A stretch of 64,000 nucleotides of DNA, taken from Planotetraspora kaengkrachanensis. Its GTDB lineage: Bacteria > Actinomycetota > Actinomycetes > Streptosporangiales > Streptosporangiaceae. Location of the stretch: assembly GCF_016862895.1 (NCBI RefSeq), contig NZ_BONV01000002.1:1-64000 (forward strand). The letters are read 5' to 3'. The notes beneath the pieces were generated by a model, which had not been told where the DNA came from, searched no databases, and saw nothing but the letters and a program-made list of their open reading frames with translations. Positions within the stretch are counted from its first letter, which is position 1. Each line of letters starts with the position of its first letter. Both the position numbers and the translations under genes were made by a program. Below are positions 15,334-23,876 of this stretch, one piece after another.

Positions 15334-18192
15334 CTAGCGGTCGTAGATCTTGATTTCGGTCAGCCCCGACTTCGCGCCGGACGCGTTGGTCATCAACACC
15401 CGCACCCGCTGGGCGGTGACCGGGGTGAACCGGACCACGTTGTAGTTGCCCTGCGGCGTGCTCGGCGTCTTGACCTGGGACGCGGCGTTGGTCCACGTGC
15501 TGCCGCTGAGGTACTGGATCTGGTAGGCGGACGGCGGCCGGTAGGTGCCGCTGGCCGGACGGCTGTCCTTGAAGTAGAGCCTGACCTCGTCGAGGGTCTT
15601 GGCACTGCCGAAGTTCACCTCGTACCAGTCCTGGGCGTTGGGCGAGCCGCCCGCACCCCAATAGGGCTCGTTGACGGGGTACCCGTCGACCGCTCCGCCG
15701 GTGCCGGTCCCGCCGGCGGTGTAGGAGGCCGACACGGTCGCGCCCTGGGCGAGGTTGGTCAGGTTGGCGGTGAGGTCGACTCCGGCCTTGGCGAGCTCGT
15801 CGACGACGCGCGCGTCGGACTGGACGACCTGCTGCGGCGACCGGAGCCCGGATATCGCCGTGCTGTAGGCGACCGTCCCTGTGGTGCCGCTGAAGGTGAC
15901 CGCGCCGGTGTCGGGGTTCCACACGAAGGGCACGAGCTGGTTCAGCGTCGCGGCCCGCGTGCCGTTGATGTAGATGGAGTAGCCCTGGGGCACTCCGGGG
16001 TACTTGACCACGCCGTCGGCCGGGTCGTCCCAGACGATGGACAGGTCGGCGTTGCGGTACCTGATGTTGTTGACCGCGAAGTTGGCCCATCCGATGTTGA
16101 TCGGCGACAGCTCCACCCTGTTGTCGTTGCGGGGCCGCAGCCCGGCGACGTCCTCGATCAGCGTCCAGTTGCTGCTGCCGAGGATGTTGTGGTGGATCCA
16201 CGAGCGGTAGGTGATGGACGAGCCGTTCCAGTTGGCCCAGAACTCGTTGGCGTCCGGCCACTGGGTGTTGCCCCCGACGTACTGGGCCCAGGTGTTCCAG
16301 TACAGGAGCTTCTTGTAGTCGGTGGCGGTGATGTAGGAGCTGGGGTAGTTGCGCAGGGCCGACGAGAAGAGCCGGAACTGCACGGTCGAGTTGATCGTGG
16401 AGAAGTTGTTGCTGCCCGGGCTGCCCGCGGCCGCTGCGGCCGCCTTGTCCTTCTGGTTGGCCGTGTAGAAGGGGAAGAGCGGGTACTCGGCCGGGTCGGT
16501 GAACAGGCGCAGCGCCTCGCGGTACGTCGCCGTGTTGGGCATCAGCCCCACTGAGTACGGATAGAAGTTGTTGATCTCCTTCCACGGGTCGAGCGCGTTG
16601 GTGGCGACGTGGCGGTGCTGCGGCACCCGGGCGGTCGGGTTCCACAGCACGTTGACCACCGCGTTCTGCACGCGGGTGGCGAGCGTGCGCATCTCGGCCG
16701 CCTTGGTGGTGTTTCCGATCGCGTCGTACGCCTGAGCGGCCGCCATCGCCCCGCTGTAGACGTACGCCGACTCGGTGCGGTCGAGGTTGCCGCTGCGCCA
16801 GTGGAACGAGACGGCGTCGGCGTCGTTGCCGGTCAGCGCGCCCCAGTCGTACTCGATCAGGCCGTTGTTGTCGTGGTCGTAGAAGCTGAGCTGGCCCTTC
16901 GCGTCGCCTTCCGCGTACTTGGCGAGGCTGGCCGCGATCGCGGGCTGGCCGCCGTGGATCTGGTAGCTGCGCCAGGCCGCCTCCCCGATGTACTGCGTGT
17001 AGCTGTTCGACCAGTTGGCCGGGTCGCCGGGGTTGTCGAGGAACCTGCCGCCCTTGGAGATCTGGCCGACCGACAGCCAGTCGCCGTACGCGTAGAGCGG
17101 GGTGCGCAGGTACTTCAGGTCGTCGATGTGCATCGGCTGGGTGAGCGCGATGGCGTTGTTGTACCCGAGCGCGCCCTCGACCGAGGTGGGGAACTGGTAG
17201 GTCTGGCCGGGCAGGTTGGCGTCGAGGTTGTTGAACCTCATCAGCCACCATCGGTAGTAGTAGTTCTTCTTGATGGCCGGCTCGGGCGAGTCGAAGTACG
17301 GGATGTTCTGCGCCCACCACAGGTTGTACGCCCGTACGTGCGTGGCGAACGCGGTGGCGTTGCTGTAGCCCTTGTACGCGTTGTACTCGGTCAGCGACTC
17401 GGGGATCTCGTTGGTGCTGAAGCCCATCACGACCTTGGCGGTGACGGTGGCGCCGGCGCCGACGGTCACCGAGCGGTTGAGGCCGCCGCTGCTGACGGTG
17501 AAGCCGTCACCGGAAAGGCGCGTCGAGATGGTCGTGAGGTTGTTGAAGGAGTTGCGGCTGCCGGTCAGCTCGTTGCCGCTGCCGGAGGTCGCGTACGGCG
17601 AGGTGGCCCGCAACTGCAGAGTGGTCGCCGCGCTGCCCGAGTTGGTGATCGAGAGGTTCGCCACGGCGACGTTGTTCTGGGTGATGAACTTGGTCTGCTC
17701 GACGCGGACCGAGCCGCTCGTGTGCACGCTCTTGAAGTAGCTGGGCGCCTGCCAGCGCTGGGATACCTGCTCGGTGAAGGTGCCCGGCGTGATGGCCACG
17801 GTGAACGCGCTCTGGTTGCTGATGCTCTCGATGTAGGCCACGTTGCCGGCGAAGCCGAGCGTCCCGGGGTTGTGGGTCTTCATGAACAGCGCGCGGCCGC
17901 GGGTCATCAGGATGCCGCCGTCGGCGTCGGAAGGATCGCTGCCGGAGCGGCTGAGCAGCCGGTCGATCCAGAAGTTCGTGCCCGAACTCTCGGAGTCGTA
18001 GATGGCCTGCATCATGTTGCCGGTGTTGTAGGCGACCGGAGGCGCGGGCACGGCGGGCCCGGTGAAGGTCGGGTATCCGATGGTCTGGGCCGCGGACGCC
18101 TGCGGTCCTGGGGCCACGATCGCGGCGGCGACGAGGCAGAGCGTGGCCAGGATGACCAATGTTCTCGATCTGGAGCGGGCGTGCACCAGCAT
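15334..18192 (-). CDS. secreted (alpha/alpha)6-barrel glycoside hydrolase with discoidin domain
   Basis: A 952-residue exported protein. Residues 1-35 form a Sec signal (RSRTLVILATLCLVAAAIVA, then ASAAQT cleavage). An N-terminal beta-sandwich is followed by an (alpha/alpha)6 region resembling MGH1-like/clan GH-G hydrolases (motifs WWAQNIPYF, YYYRWWLMRF, DHDNNGLIEYDWG, NNFYPYSVGLMP). The last about 150 residues are an F5/8 type C (discoidin, CBM32-like) domain (GYPVNEPYWGAGG, DWYEVNFGSAKTLDEVRLYF). Start ATG 18192 has GAAGG seven bases upstream. The gene is divergent from lacI-B and has a LacI operator in its leader, so it belongs to the arabinoside regulon. Substrate not assignable from sequence. 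Confidence 0.8.
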   Translation of the reverse strand: MLVHARSRSRTLVILATLCLVAAAIVAPGPQASAAQTIGYPTFTGPAVPAPPVAYNTGNMMQAIYDSESSGTNFWIDRLLSRSGSDPSDADGGILMTRGRALFMKTHNPGTLGFAGNVAYIESISNQSAFTVAITPGTFTEQVSQRWQAPSYFKSVHTSGSVRVEQTKFITQNNVAVANLSITNSGSAATTLQLRATSPYATSGSGNELTGSRNSFNNLTTISTRLSGDGFTVSSGGLNRSVTVGAGATVTAKVVMGFSTNEIPESLTEYNAYKGYSNATAFATHVRAYNLWWAQNIPYFDSPEPAIKKNYYYRWWLMRFNNLDANLPGQTYQFPTSVEGALGYNNAIALTQPMHIDDLKYLRTPLYAYGDWLSVGQISKGGRFLDNPGDPANWSNSYTQYIGEAAWRSYQIHGGQPAIAASLAKYAEGDAKGQLSFYDHDNNGLIEYDWGALTGNDADAVSFHWRSGNLDRTESAYVYSGAMAAAQAYDAIGNTTKAAEMRTLATRVQNAVVNVLWNPTARVPQHRHVATNALDPWKEINNFYPYSVGLMPNTATYREALRLFTDPAEYPLFPFYTANQKDKAAAAAAGSPGSNNFSTINSTVQFRLFSSALRNYPSSYITATDYKKLLYWNTWAQYVGGNTQWPDANEFWANWNGSSITYRSWIHHNILGSSNWTLIEDVAGLRPRNDNRVELSPINIGWANFAVNNIRYRNADLSIVWDDPADGVVKYPGVPQGYSIYINGTRAATLNQLVPFVWNPDTGAVTFSGTTGTVAYSTAISGLRSPQQVVQSDARVVDELAKAGVDLTANLTNLAQGATVSASYTAGGTGTGGAVDGYPVNEPYWGAGGSPNAQDWYEVNFGSAKTLDEVRLYFKDSRPASGTYRPPSAYQIQYLSGSTWTNAASQVKTPSTPQGNYNVVRFTPVTAQRVRVLMTNASGAKSGLTEIKIYDR

Positions 18193-18309
18193 TGTGTCAC
18201 CTTCTTCGGGGGGTGAACTGGCGGTGGGGCTGGCGGGGGGTGCGGTGTATCGAGAGATGCGATTCGTGCCGACGCGCCCGGGATGCGTCACTTCCGTTCA
18301 CGATCGACT

Positions 18310-18325
18310 CCGAAAAGGTTTTCGG
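18310..18325. promoter_or_regulatory. LacI operator copy 4 (best palindrome)
   Basis: CCGAAAAGGTTTTCGG has perfect seven-base arms around GG. It lies about 120 bases before the secreted hydrolase and 130 bases before lacI-B, so it can govern both. A TTGACA on the minus strand lies upstream at 18374-18369. Confidence 0.75.
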
Positions 18326-18365
18326 CAACGTTGAATTTCAATAACCAGAGCCCGGCGGCAAAGTG

Positions 18366-18394
18366 TTGTGTCAAAGAGATCTTCCACATAAGCT
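18366..18394 (+). promoter_or_regulatory. possible promoter for lacI-B
   Basis: TTGTGT (18366-18371) and TAAGCT (18389-18394) with a 17-base spacer, facing the LacI gene. Confidence 0.35.
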
Positions 18395-18426
18395 CTGGAA
18401 ACGCGCCATAACCGACTTTGTCGGCA

Positions 18427-18454
18427 TCGCGAAACGCTTGCGAAAGGTTTTCGG
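18427..18454. promoter_or_regulatory. LacI operator copy 5 plus adjoining palindrome
   Basis: TGCGAAAGGTTTTCGG (18439-18454) matches the shared site in 13 of 16 positions and covers the ribosome-binding region of lacI-B. The abutting TCGCGAAACGCTTGCGA (18427-18443) is a second partial palindrome with central CG, typical for LacI proteins. Confidence 0.6.
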
Positions 18455-19500
18455 TGGGCCGACGTCGCTCAGAAACGGTGACCCTCGCCGACGTGGCCAA
18501 ACTGGCCGGGGTCTCCGTCTCCACGGCCTCCAAGGCGCTCAACGGGAAACCCGAGGTCGCCGACGCGACCCGGGCACGCGTCCGCCACGCCGCCGCGGAG
18601 CTGGCCTTCCATCCCAACCCGCTCGCCCGCGGGCTGATCTCCGGCCGCACCCGCACGATCGGGCTGCTCACCGACGAACTCGGCGGCCGGTTCTCCATGC
18701 CGGTACTGCTGGGCGTCGAGAACGCCCTGGGCAACGAGGAGATGTCGGTGGTGCTCTGCGACGCCCGCGGTGACTCCATCCGCCGGCAGCACTACATCCG
18801 CACGCTGGTCGCCCGTCAGGTCGACGGGTTCATCATCCTCGGCGAGAGCAACGACCTGCGCCCGTCCCTGACCCGCGACATCCCGGTGCCCGTGGTCTAC
18901 GTGTACGGAGAATCCGGCGACCCCGGAGACCTGTCGATCCTCGCCGACGACGAGGGCGGAGCCCGCCTCGCCGCCGAGCACCTCATATCCCTGCAGCGGC
19001 GGCACGTCGGGCACATCACGGGCCCGGTGCTGTACCGCGCCGCACGCGACCGGGCGGCCGCTCTGCGCCAGGTGCTGCACGACTCCGGGCTGGACCTGGC
19101 CGGCGGGGAGCCCCTCCACGGCGAATGGTCGCGCCGCTGGGGCCGGCACGCGGCGCACATGCTGGTCACCGCCGACCCCGACGTCGACGCGATCTTCTGT
19201 GGCAACGACCAGATCGCCGACGGCGTCTGCGAGGCGCTGACGAACCTCGGGCGGCACGTCCCCGACGACGTCGCGGTGGTGGGCTACGACAACTGGGAGA
19301 CGCTCGCGGCCGACTGCCGGCCGCCGCTGACCACCATCGATCTGAACCTGGAGCAACTGGGCGCCGTCGCGGTGGAGCACCTGTCCGCGGCCCTCGACGG
19401 GCACCGCACCACCGGCGTCATCCGTCACCCGGGCCGGCTGGTCGTCCGCGAGTCGACCGGCCCCTCGCCGCGCCGCCCGTCGGCCGCCGTACGTGCCTGA
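18454..19500 (+). CDS. LacI-family regulator, paralogue B (arabinoside locus)
   Basis: A 348-residue LacI repressor with HTH at residues about 8-32 (TLADVAKLAGVSVSTASKALNG) and a ligand domain containing LCDARGDSIRRQHYIRTL and GYDNWETLAADCRPPLTT. It is a close paralogue of the regulator at 8349-9374. GTG at 18454 has AAAGG six bases upstream, preferred over TTG at 18418. The same palindrome overlaps the ribosome site of both paralogues. Its 3' end overlaps the end of the convergent PAP2 gene by 76 bases. Confidence 0.9.
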   Translation: MGRRRSETVTLADVAKLAGVSVSTASKALNGKPEVADATRARVRHAAAELAFHPNPLARGLISGRTRTIGLLTDELGGRFSMPVLLGVENALGNEEMSVVLCDARGDSIRRQHYIRTLVARQVDGFIILGESNDLRPSLTRDIPVPVVYVYGESGDPGDLSILADDEGGARLAAEHLISLQRRHVGHITGPVLYRAARDRAAALRQVLHDSGLDLAGGEPLHGEWSRRWGRHAAHMLVTADPDVDAIFCGNDQIADGVCEALTNLGRHVPDDVAVVGYDNWETLAADCRPPLTTIDLNLEQLGAVAVEHLSAALDGHRTTGVIRHPGRLVVRESTGPSPRRPSAAVRA

Positions 19501-20165
19501 GGCCGCGGGCGCGGTTCCGCGCGCCGGTACAGGATCGCGCGCGCGGCGACCGTGACACAGCAGACGCCGAGCAGCAGGCCCCACGCGACGTCGGTGGGGA
19601 AGTGCATGCCCCGGTACAGGCGGGAGAAGCCGACGTTGAGCGGGACCGCGACGGCGAGCACCCAGATCACCACCCGTGCCGCTCTGTCACGGATGTGCGA
19701 GGTCAGAATGAGCGCGATCCCGCAGTAGAACCCGACGGCGGCGCTGACGTGGCCGGAAGGGAAGCTGGAGGTGGGCGGAGCGGGGTCGAGGTGCTGCACC
19801 GGCGGCCGGTGCCGGCCGATGAGCTCGGTGGTGGCGAGGAAGACGAGCGACTGACCCCAGACGGACGCGATGAGGAAGGCAGATTCGCGCCAGCGCCGGT
19901 AGACGAGCCTGAACACGATCACGGCCACCGCGGTGAGCGGCACTATGTACGGCATGTCCGACAGGCTGGTGCCGTAGTCCGTGAGCGTGTTCAACAACGA
20001 GGTGCGGTCGGCGGCCAGTGCCCTGTTCACGGCCGCCTCACCGGTCGGCCACCTGAGGATCAGCTCGCCCACGCCGTAGGTCACCGCGGCCAGCGCGAGC
20101 AGCGGTACGACGATCGCTGACGCGTAGTACTTCACGTGCTGGGTCATGGCTGTGGGCGTCTTCAC
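19425..20165 (-). CDS. PAP2-family phosphatase (second of pair)
   Basis: A 246-residue membrane protein of the PAP2/undecaprenyl-diphosphatase-like superfamily, which removes phosphate from lipid phosphates. The three phosphatase motifs are GRHRPP, SFPSGHVSAA and SRLYRGMHFPTDV, set between about six membrane segments. GTG at 20165 overlaps the upstream PAP2 stop (GTGA) and has GGAG eight bases before it; ATG 20147 is an alternative. The C-terminal tail is Arg-rich and its coding sequence overlaps the end of lacI-B on the other strand by 76 bases. Confidence 0.88.
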   Translation of the reverse strand: MKTPTAMTQHVKYYASAIVVPLLALAAVTYGVGELILRWPTGEAAVNRALAADRTSLLNTLTDYGTSLSDMPYIVPLTAVAVIVFRLVYRRWRESAFLIASVWGQSLVFLATTELIGRHRPPVQHLDPAPPTSSFPSGHVSAAVGFYCGIALILTSHIRDRAARVVIWVLAVAVPLNVGFSRLYRGMHFPTDVAWGLLLGVCCVTVAARAILYRRAEPRPRPQARTAADGRRGEGPVDSRTTSRPG

Positions 20166-20884
20166 CGGCTCGGCTCCATTCCCTCGGTCAGCGGTGCGGC
20201 CGGCCTGTGGCCGTGGTCTCGCCGCCACGTCTCGAACGCCGCCGCGGTCGCGGCGACCACCGCTGCGCCGAGCACGGTCCCGGCGACCACGTCGCTCACC
20301 CAGTGCACGCCGAGGGCGATCCTGGTGTAGCCGACCGACAGGACCACGAAGCTCGCGAGGGCCCAGGCGACGCGCCGCCCCCACGGAGGCAGCATGGGCA
20401 GGACGAGCAGGACGATGACCCCCGCGCCCAGCGTCACGTTGACGGCGTGGCCCGACGGGAACGACTCACCCGGTGCAAGCGCGACGGGGTCCGGCAGGCT
20501 CGGCCTGGCCCGGGCGACGACGACCTTGAGTGCGAGGCCGAGCAGGCCGCCCACGGTCACGGTGGTGAGCGCCCAGACCGCCAGCCTGGGCGCACCCCGG
20601 CGCAGCAGCCAGACGGCGAACGCGGCGACCGCGACGCGCCACGGCCACGGCCCGAACAGGTCCGTCCACACGACGAGCAGCCTGGTCACCCCGGGATGGG
20701 CGAGCGCGTACTCGTGCAGGTCCTCGGCCACCTCCGCGTCCAGCCGGTTGACCGGCATCTTGGCGATGACGAGCAACGCGGTGAAGGGCACCATGGCGAG
20801 CGCCACGGCGAGGCCGGCGACCGTCAGCCGCAGGCCCAGACCGCGGTCGCGGTCGGCGTACGCCTTGAACCACGGATGTGTCAC
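20162..20884 (-). CDS. PAP2-family phosphatase (first of pair)
   Basis: A 240-residue integral membrane lipid phosphatase with motifs KVVVARARPSLPD, SFPSGHAVN and GYTRIALGVHWVSDV, where the two histidines and the arginines form the active site. GTG at 20884 is chosen because AAGGAG lies exactly six bases upstream; GTG 20899 is possible. Translationally coupled to the second PAP2 gene and divergent from a diacylglycerol-kinase-like gene, suggesting opposing phosphorylation and dephosphorylation of lipids. Confidence 0.9.
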   Translation of the reverse strand: MTHPWFKAYADRDRGLGLRLTVAGLAVALAMVPFTALLVIAKMPVNRLDAEVAEDLHEYALAHPGVTRLLVVWTDLFGPWPWRVAVAAFAVWLLRRGAPRLAVWALTTVTVGGLLGLALKVVVARARPSLPDPVALAPGESFPSGHAVNVTLGAGVIVLLVLPMLPPWGRRVAWALASFVVLSVGYTRIALGVHWVSDVVAGTVLGAAVVAATAAAFETWRRDHGHRPAAPLTEGMEPSR

Positions 20885-21020
20885 CGCCGGCTCCTTCACG
20901 ATCGGGGGTCGTCCTTGATCCGCATCCGCTCACGGCTACCCCGACCGGAGGCGCTGACTCCTGTTCCGCGCCGTCGATGGCGATCATTTTGAAAACCGTC
21001 GCCGAGGGTAGCCGGAAGGC

Positions 21021-21914
21021 ATGTCCCCCACCGTGGCGGTCGTCGCCCACCGCAAGAAGACTCTCGGCGCCGGTCTGGACAGGCTGCGCGTGCTGCTCAG
21101 CGAGCAGGACGTCGGCGACCTGCTCTGGTACGAGGTGCCCAAGAGCAGGAAGGCGCGCAAGAAGGTCCGTGACGCGCTCAAGCGCGGCGCCGGCCTGGTG
21201 TTCGTCTGGGGCGGCGACGGCATGGTGCAGCGGTGCGCCGACGCGATGGCAGCCTCCGGCGTGCCGATGGCGATCCTTCCCGCGGGGACCGCGAACCTGT
21301 TCGCGGGCAACCTCGGCATCCCCGCCGACCTCGAGGAGGCGGTGCGCATCGGCTTCCACGGCCGCCGGGAGAAGCTGGACCTCGGGATGCTGAACGGCGA
21401 GCACTTCGCGGTGATGGCCGGTGCCGGATTCGAGGCCGAGATGGTCGCCGACGCCGGTGGGAAGGCCAAGAAGCGGCTCGGACGGCTGAGTTACATGAGG
21501 GCGGCCGTCCGGCATGTCGGCGGCCCGCTCGTGCCGATGAAGATCAAGATCGATGGGGTGACCTGGTTCGACGGGGACGCCAGTTGCCTGCTGCTGGGCA
21601 ACGTGGGCACGATCGCCGGCGGCATCGAGGCGTTCGACGACGCCCGGCCCGACGACGGCCGGCTCGAGGTGGGCGTCTCCACGGCCAAGGGCCCGGTGCA
21701 GTGGGCCCGGGTGCTCGGGAAGATGGCCACAGGACGCTCCGAGGAGTCACGGTTCGTCCGGATCACCCGCGCCAGGACGGTCTCCGCCCGGTTCGGTTCC
21801 CCGCTGCTGTACGAACTCGACGGCGGCGAGCGCGAGGCCACCACTCGGATCGAGGCCGAGGCCGTACCGGGTGCGCTGACCGTCTGCCTTCCTCAGCCGG
21901 GCGACGGCTCCTGA
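21021..21914 (+). CDS. diacylglycerol kinase-family lipid kinase
   Basis: A 297-residue DAGK catalytic-domain protein (YegS/DgkB type). The nucleotide-binding GGDG motif (VFVWGGDGMVQR) and the following LPAGTANLFAGN motif are intact, and the C-terminal beta-sandwich is present. It phosphorylates a lipid hydroxyl such as diacylglycerol, or is a sphingosine-kinase-like relative. The ATG at 21021 has GGAAGG only one base away, so a slightly later start (GTG 21033) cannot be excluded. It is divergent from the PAP2 pair. Confidence 0.88.
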   Translation: MSPTVAVVAHRKKTLGAGLDRLRVLLSEQDVGDLLWYEVPKSRKARKKVRDALKRGAGLVFVWGGDGMVQRCADAMAASGVPMAILPAGTANLFAGNLGIPADLEEAVRIGFHGRREKLDLGMLNGEHFAVMAGAGFEAEMVADAGGKAKKRLGRLSYMRAAVRHVGGPLVPMKIKIDGVTWFDGDASCLLLGNVGTIAGGIEAFDDARPDDGRLEVGVSTAKGPVQWARVLGKMATGRSEESRFVRITRARTVSARFGSPLLYELDGGEREATTRIEAEAVPGALTVCLPQPGDGS

Positions 21915-21943
21915 GGCGAAGGCGCGGATGGCGGCCTCGTCGC

Positions 21944-23179
21944 TCAGGGCGTGGGCTCGGGGGCCGCCTCGCTCCTGGCCACGCCGGCGGCCCGCCGATC
22001 ACCCGTGCGGAGAACGCCGGCGAACACGGCGAGCCCGGCCGCGAGCGCCGTCACCACGCCGAACGACACCACCAGGCTGGTGGCGTCGGCGATCGTCCCG
22101 ATGGCGAACGGCGCGATGAGGCCTGAGGTGTAGGTGACGGTGGCGACGCCCGCGATCGCCTGACTGGGGTTGGGCCCCCTGCGTCCCGCGGCGGCGAACG
22201 CCAGCGGTACGACGACCGCGATGCCCACGCCCAGCAGCGCGAAGCCGGCCATCGCCACCAGCGGATGCGGAGCCGCCATCACCAGCAGGCCGCCGGCCGC
22301 GGCGATCACACCGCTGGCCCGCACGGTGCGCACCGACCCGAACCGGTCCACCAGGGCGTCGCCGGCGATCCTGGCCACGGCCATGGTGAGCGTGAATCCG
22401 GTGGTCGTCGCCGCCGCCATGCCCGCCGAGGCCGTCAGGACGTCGCGCAGGTACACCGCCGACCAGTCCAGGCTCGCGCCCTCGCCGAAGGTGGCACAGA
22501 ACGCGACCGCACCGATGAGCAGGGCCGACCTGGGCGGAAGCGTGAACCGCGGAGGCGGTTCCTCGTCCTGTTCGGGACGCAGGTCGAGGACGAACCGGCA
22601 GGCGACGAGGCCGATCGTCATGAGGATCACGGCGGCAACGGCGTGGTGGATCTGGGCGTTCACCTCGAGGTGGGCCGCGAGCGTGCCCATCGCGGAGCCG
22701 ATCAACGCGCCGACGCTCCACATTCCGTGCAGCCCGGACATGATCGACTTGTCGAGCCGGCTTTCGACGTCGAGGCCCAGCGCGTTCATCACCACGTCGC
22801 ACATCCCCGCCGACGCGCCGAAGACGAACAACGCCAGGCACAACGTCAGCAGGCCGGGCGCAAGCGACGGCGGGATCAGGGCCAGCGTCCACATGACGAG
22901 CAGGGCGCGCTGCGCCGGACGGGCGCCGAAACGGTGGCTCAACCGGGCCGCGAGGGGCATCGACAGGGCGGCGCCGATCGCCGGGAAGGCCAGCGCGACA
23001 CCGAGTTGACCCGCGCTGAGCCCGGCGTGTTCCTGGATCCACGGAACCCGGGTCGCGAAGGAGCCGGTCACCGCGCCGTGGACGCAGAACACGACGGCCA
23101 CCGCATACCGGGCCCGCCTGACGGTGCGCTGGTCATAGCGTGCCAACGGGAGACCCCCGGGTGTCCGATCGGCCCACAT
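21944..23179 (-). CDS. MFS transporter (12 TM)
   Basis: A 411-residue major facilitator with twelve membrane segments, resembling YbjJ-like or sugar-efflux-type MFS proteins (opening FCVHGAVTGSFATRVPWIQE, GAVTGSF loop and PLAARLSHRFGAR between TM2 and TM3). Substrate unknown. ATG 23179 has GGGG at suitable spacing; GTG 23191 is the alternative. It is divergent from a TetR gene, with a palindrome between, so it is probably TetR-repressed and induced by its own substrate. Confidence 0.85.
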   Translation of the reverse strand: MWADRTPGGLPLARYDQRTVRRARYAVAVVFCVHGAVTGSFATRVPWIQEHAGLSAGQLGVALAFPAIGAALSMPLAARLSHRFGARPAQRALLVMWTLALIPPSLAPGLLTLCLALFVFGASAGMCDVVMNALGLDVESRLDKSIMSGLHGMWSVGALIGSAMGTLAAHLEVNAQIHHAVAAVILMTIGLVACRFVLDLRPEQDEEPPPRFTLPPRSALLIGAVAFCATFGEGASLDWSAVYLRDVLTASAGMAAATTTGFTLTMAVARIAGDALVDRFGSVRTVRASGVIAAAGGLLVMAAPHPLVAMAGFALLGVGIAVVVPLAFAAAGRRGPNPSQAIAGVATVTYTSGLIAPFAIGTIADATSLVVSFGVVTALAAGLAVFAGVLRTGDRRAAGVARSEAAPEPTP

Positions 23180-23206
23180 CGGCCGCCCCACGACACATTA
23201 TGCTCA

Positions 23207-23228
23207 ATACCGACCAAGTGGTAGGTAT
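23207..23228. promoter_or_regulatory. TetR operator palindrome
   Basis: ATACCGACCA and TGGTAGGTAT are separated by AG; the 10-base arms differ at one position only. It lies between the divergent MFS and TetR starts. A CATAAT -10-like sequence for the MFS gene (minus strand, 23202-23197) is immediately adjacent. Confidence 0.75.
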
Positions 23229-23258
23229 CCGCCTTGGGTATCTGCCTTGGGCATCCGC
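23224..23258 (+). repeat. 13-bp tandem repeat before tetR
   Basis: GGTATCCGCCTTG and GGTATCTGCCTTG are head to tail, followed by a partial GGCATCCGC. The first copy begins in the operator right arm. Confidence 0.7.
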
Positions 23259-23276
23259 TGGAAAGAGACGGAGACG

Positions 23277-23876
23277 GTGACCGCCGGGACTGGGCACGGC
23301 TACGAGAAGGGCCGTGCGAAGCGACGCGAGATCATCGACCGCGCCATGGCGTCGTTCGGCGAGGTCGGTTACCGCGGCGCCTCCCTGCGCGAGATCGCGG
23401 CCCGCTGTGGCATCTCCCATCCCGGCCTGCTGCACCACTTCCCGACCAAGGAGTCGCTGCTGCTCGCTGTGCTCAGGCACCGCGACGAGGCGGACGGCCG
23501 ATGGCTGGCCGCCGACGAGGCCACCGGCCTGGAGGCGCTGCGCCGGCTGGTCGGCCTCGTCGCGCTGAACGCCACGCGCCGGGGCATCGTCGAGTTGTTC
23601 GCCGTGCTGTCCGCCGAGGCGACGTCGGCCACGCATCCGGCCCACGACTACTTCGTCGACCGTTACCGCACGTCGGTGGCGTCCTTCGAGGTGGCCTACA
23701 CGCGGGCTCACGACGAGGGGGTCCTGCGGCCCGGCATCGATCCTCGTACGGCGGGGCGCCAGCTCGTCGCCCTCATGGACGGCCTGCAGGTCCAGTGGCT
23801 GCTCGACGACTCCGCGACGGACATGGCCGAGGTCGTCAGGGCCCACGTCCAGGCTCAACTGACCGTGCCGCTGTGA
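23277..23876 (+). CDS. TetR-family regulator
   Basis: A 199-residue repressor with N-terminal TetR helix-turn-helix (about residues 15-60, FGEVGYRGASLREIAARCGI, then LLHHFPTKESLL) and an all-helical ligand domain. GTG at 23277 has a purine-rich GGAAAGAG/GGAG region upstream; TTG at 23247 is possible. It probably binds the palindrome at 23207 and controls the divergent MFS gene. Its last codons lie in a 14-bp tandem repeat. Confidence 0.88.
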   Translation: MTAGTGHGYEKGRAKRREIIDRAMASFGEVGYRGASLREIAARCGISHPGLLHHFPTKESLLLAVLRHRDEADGRWLAADEATGLEALRRLVGLVALNATRRGIVELFAVLSAEATSATHPAHDYFVDRYRTSVASFEVAYTRAHDEGVLRPGIDPRTAGRQLVALMDGLQVQWLLDDSATDMAEVVRAHVQAQLTVPL

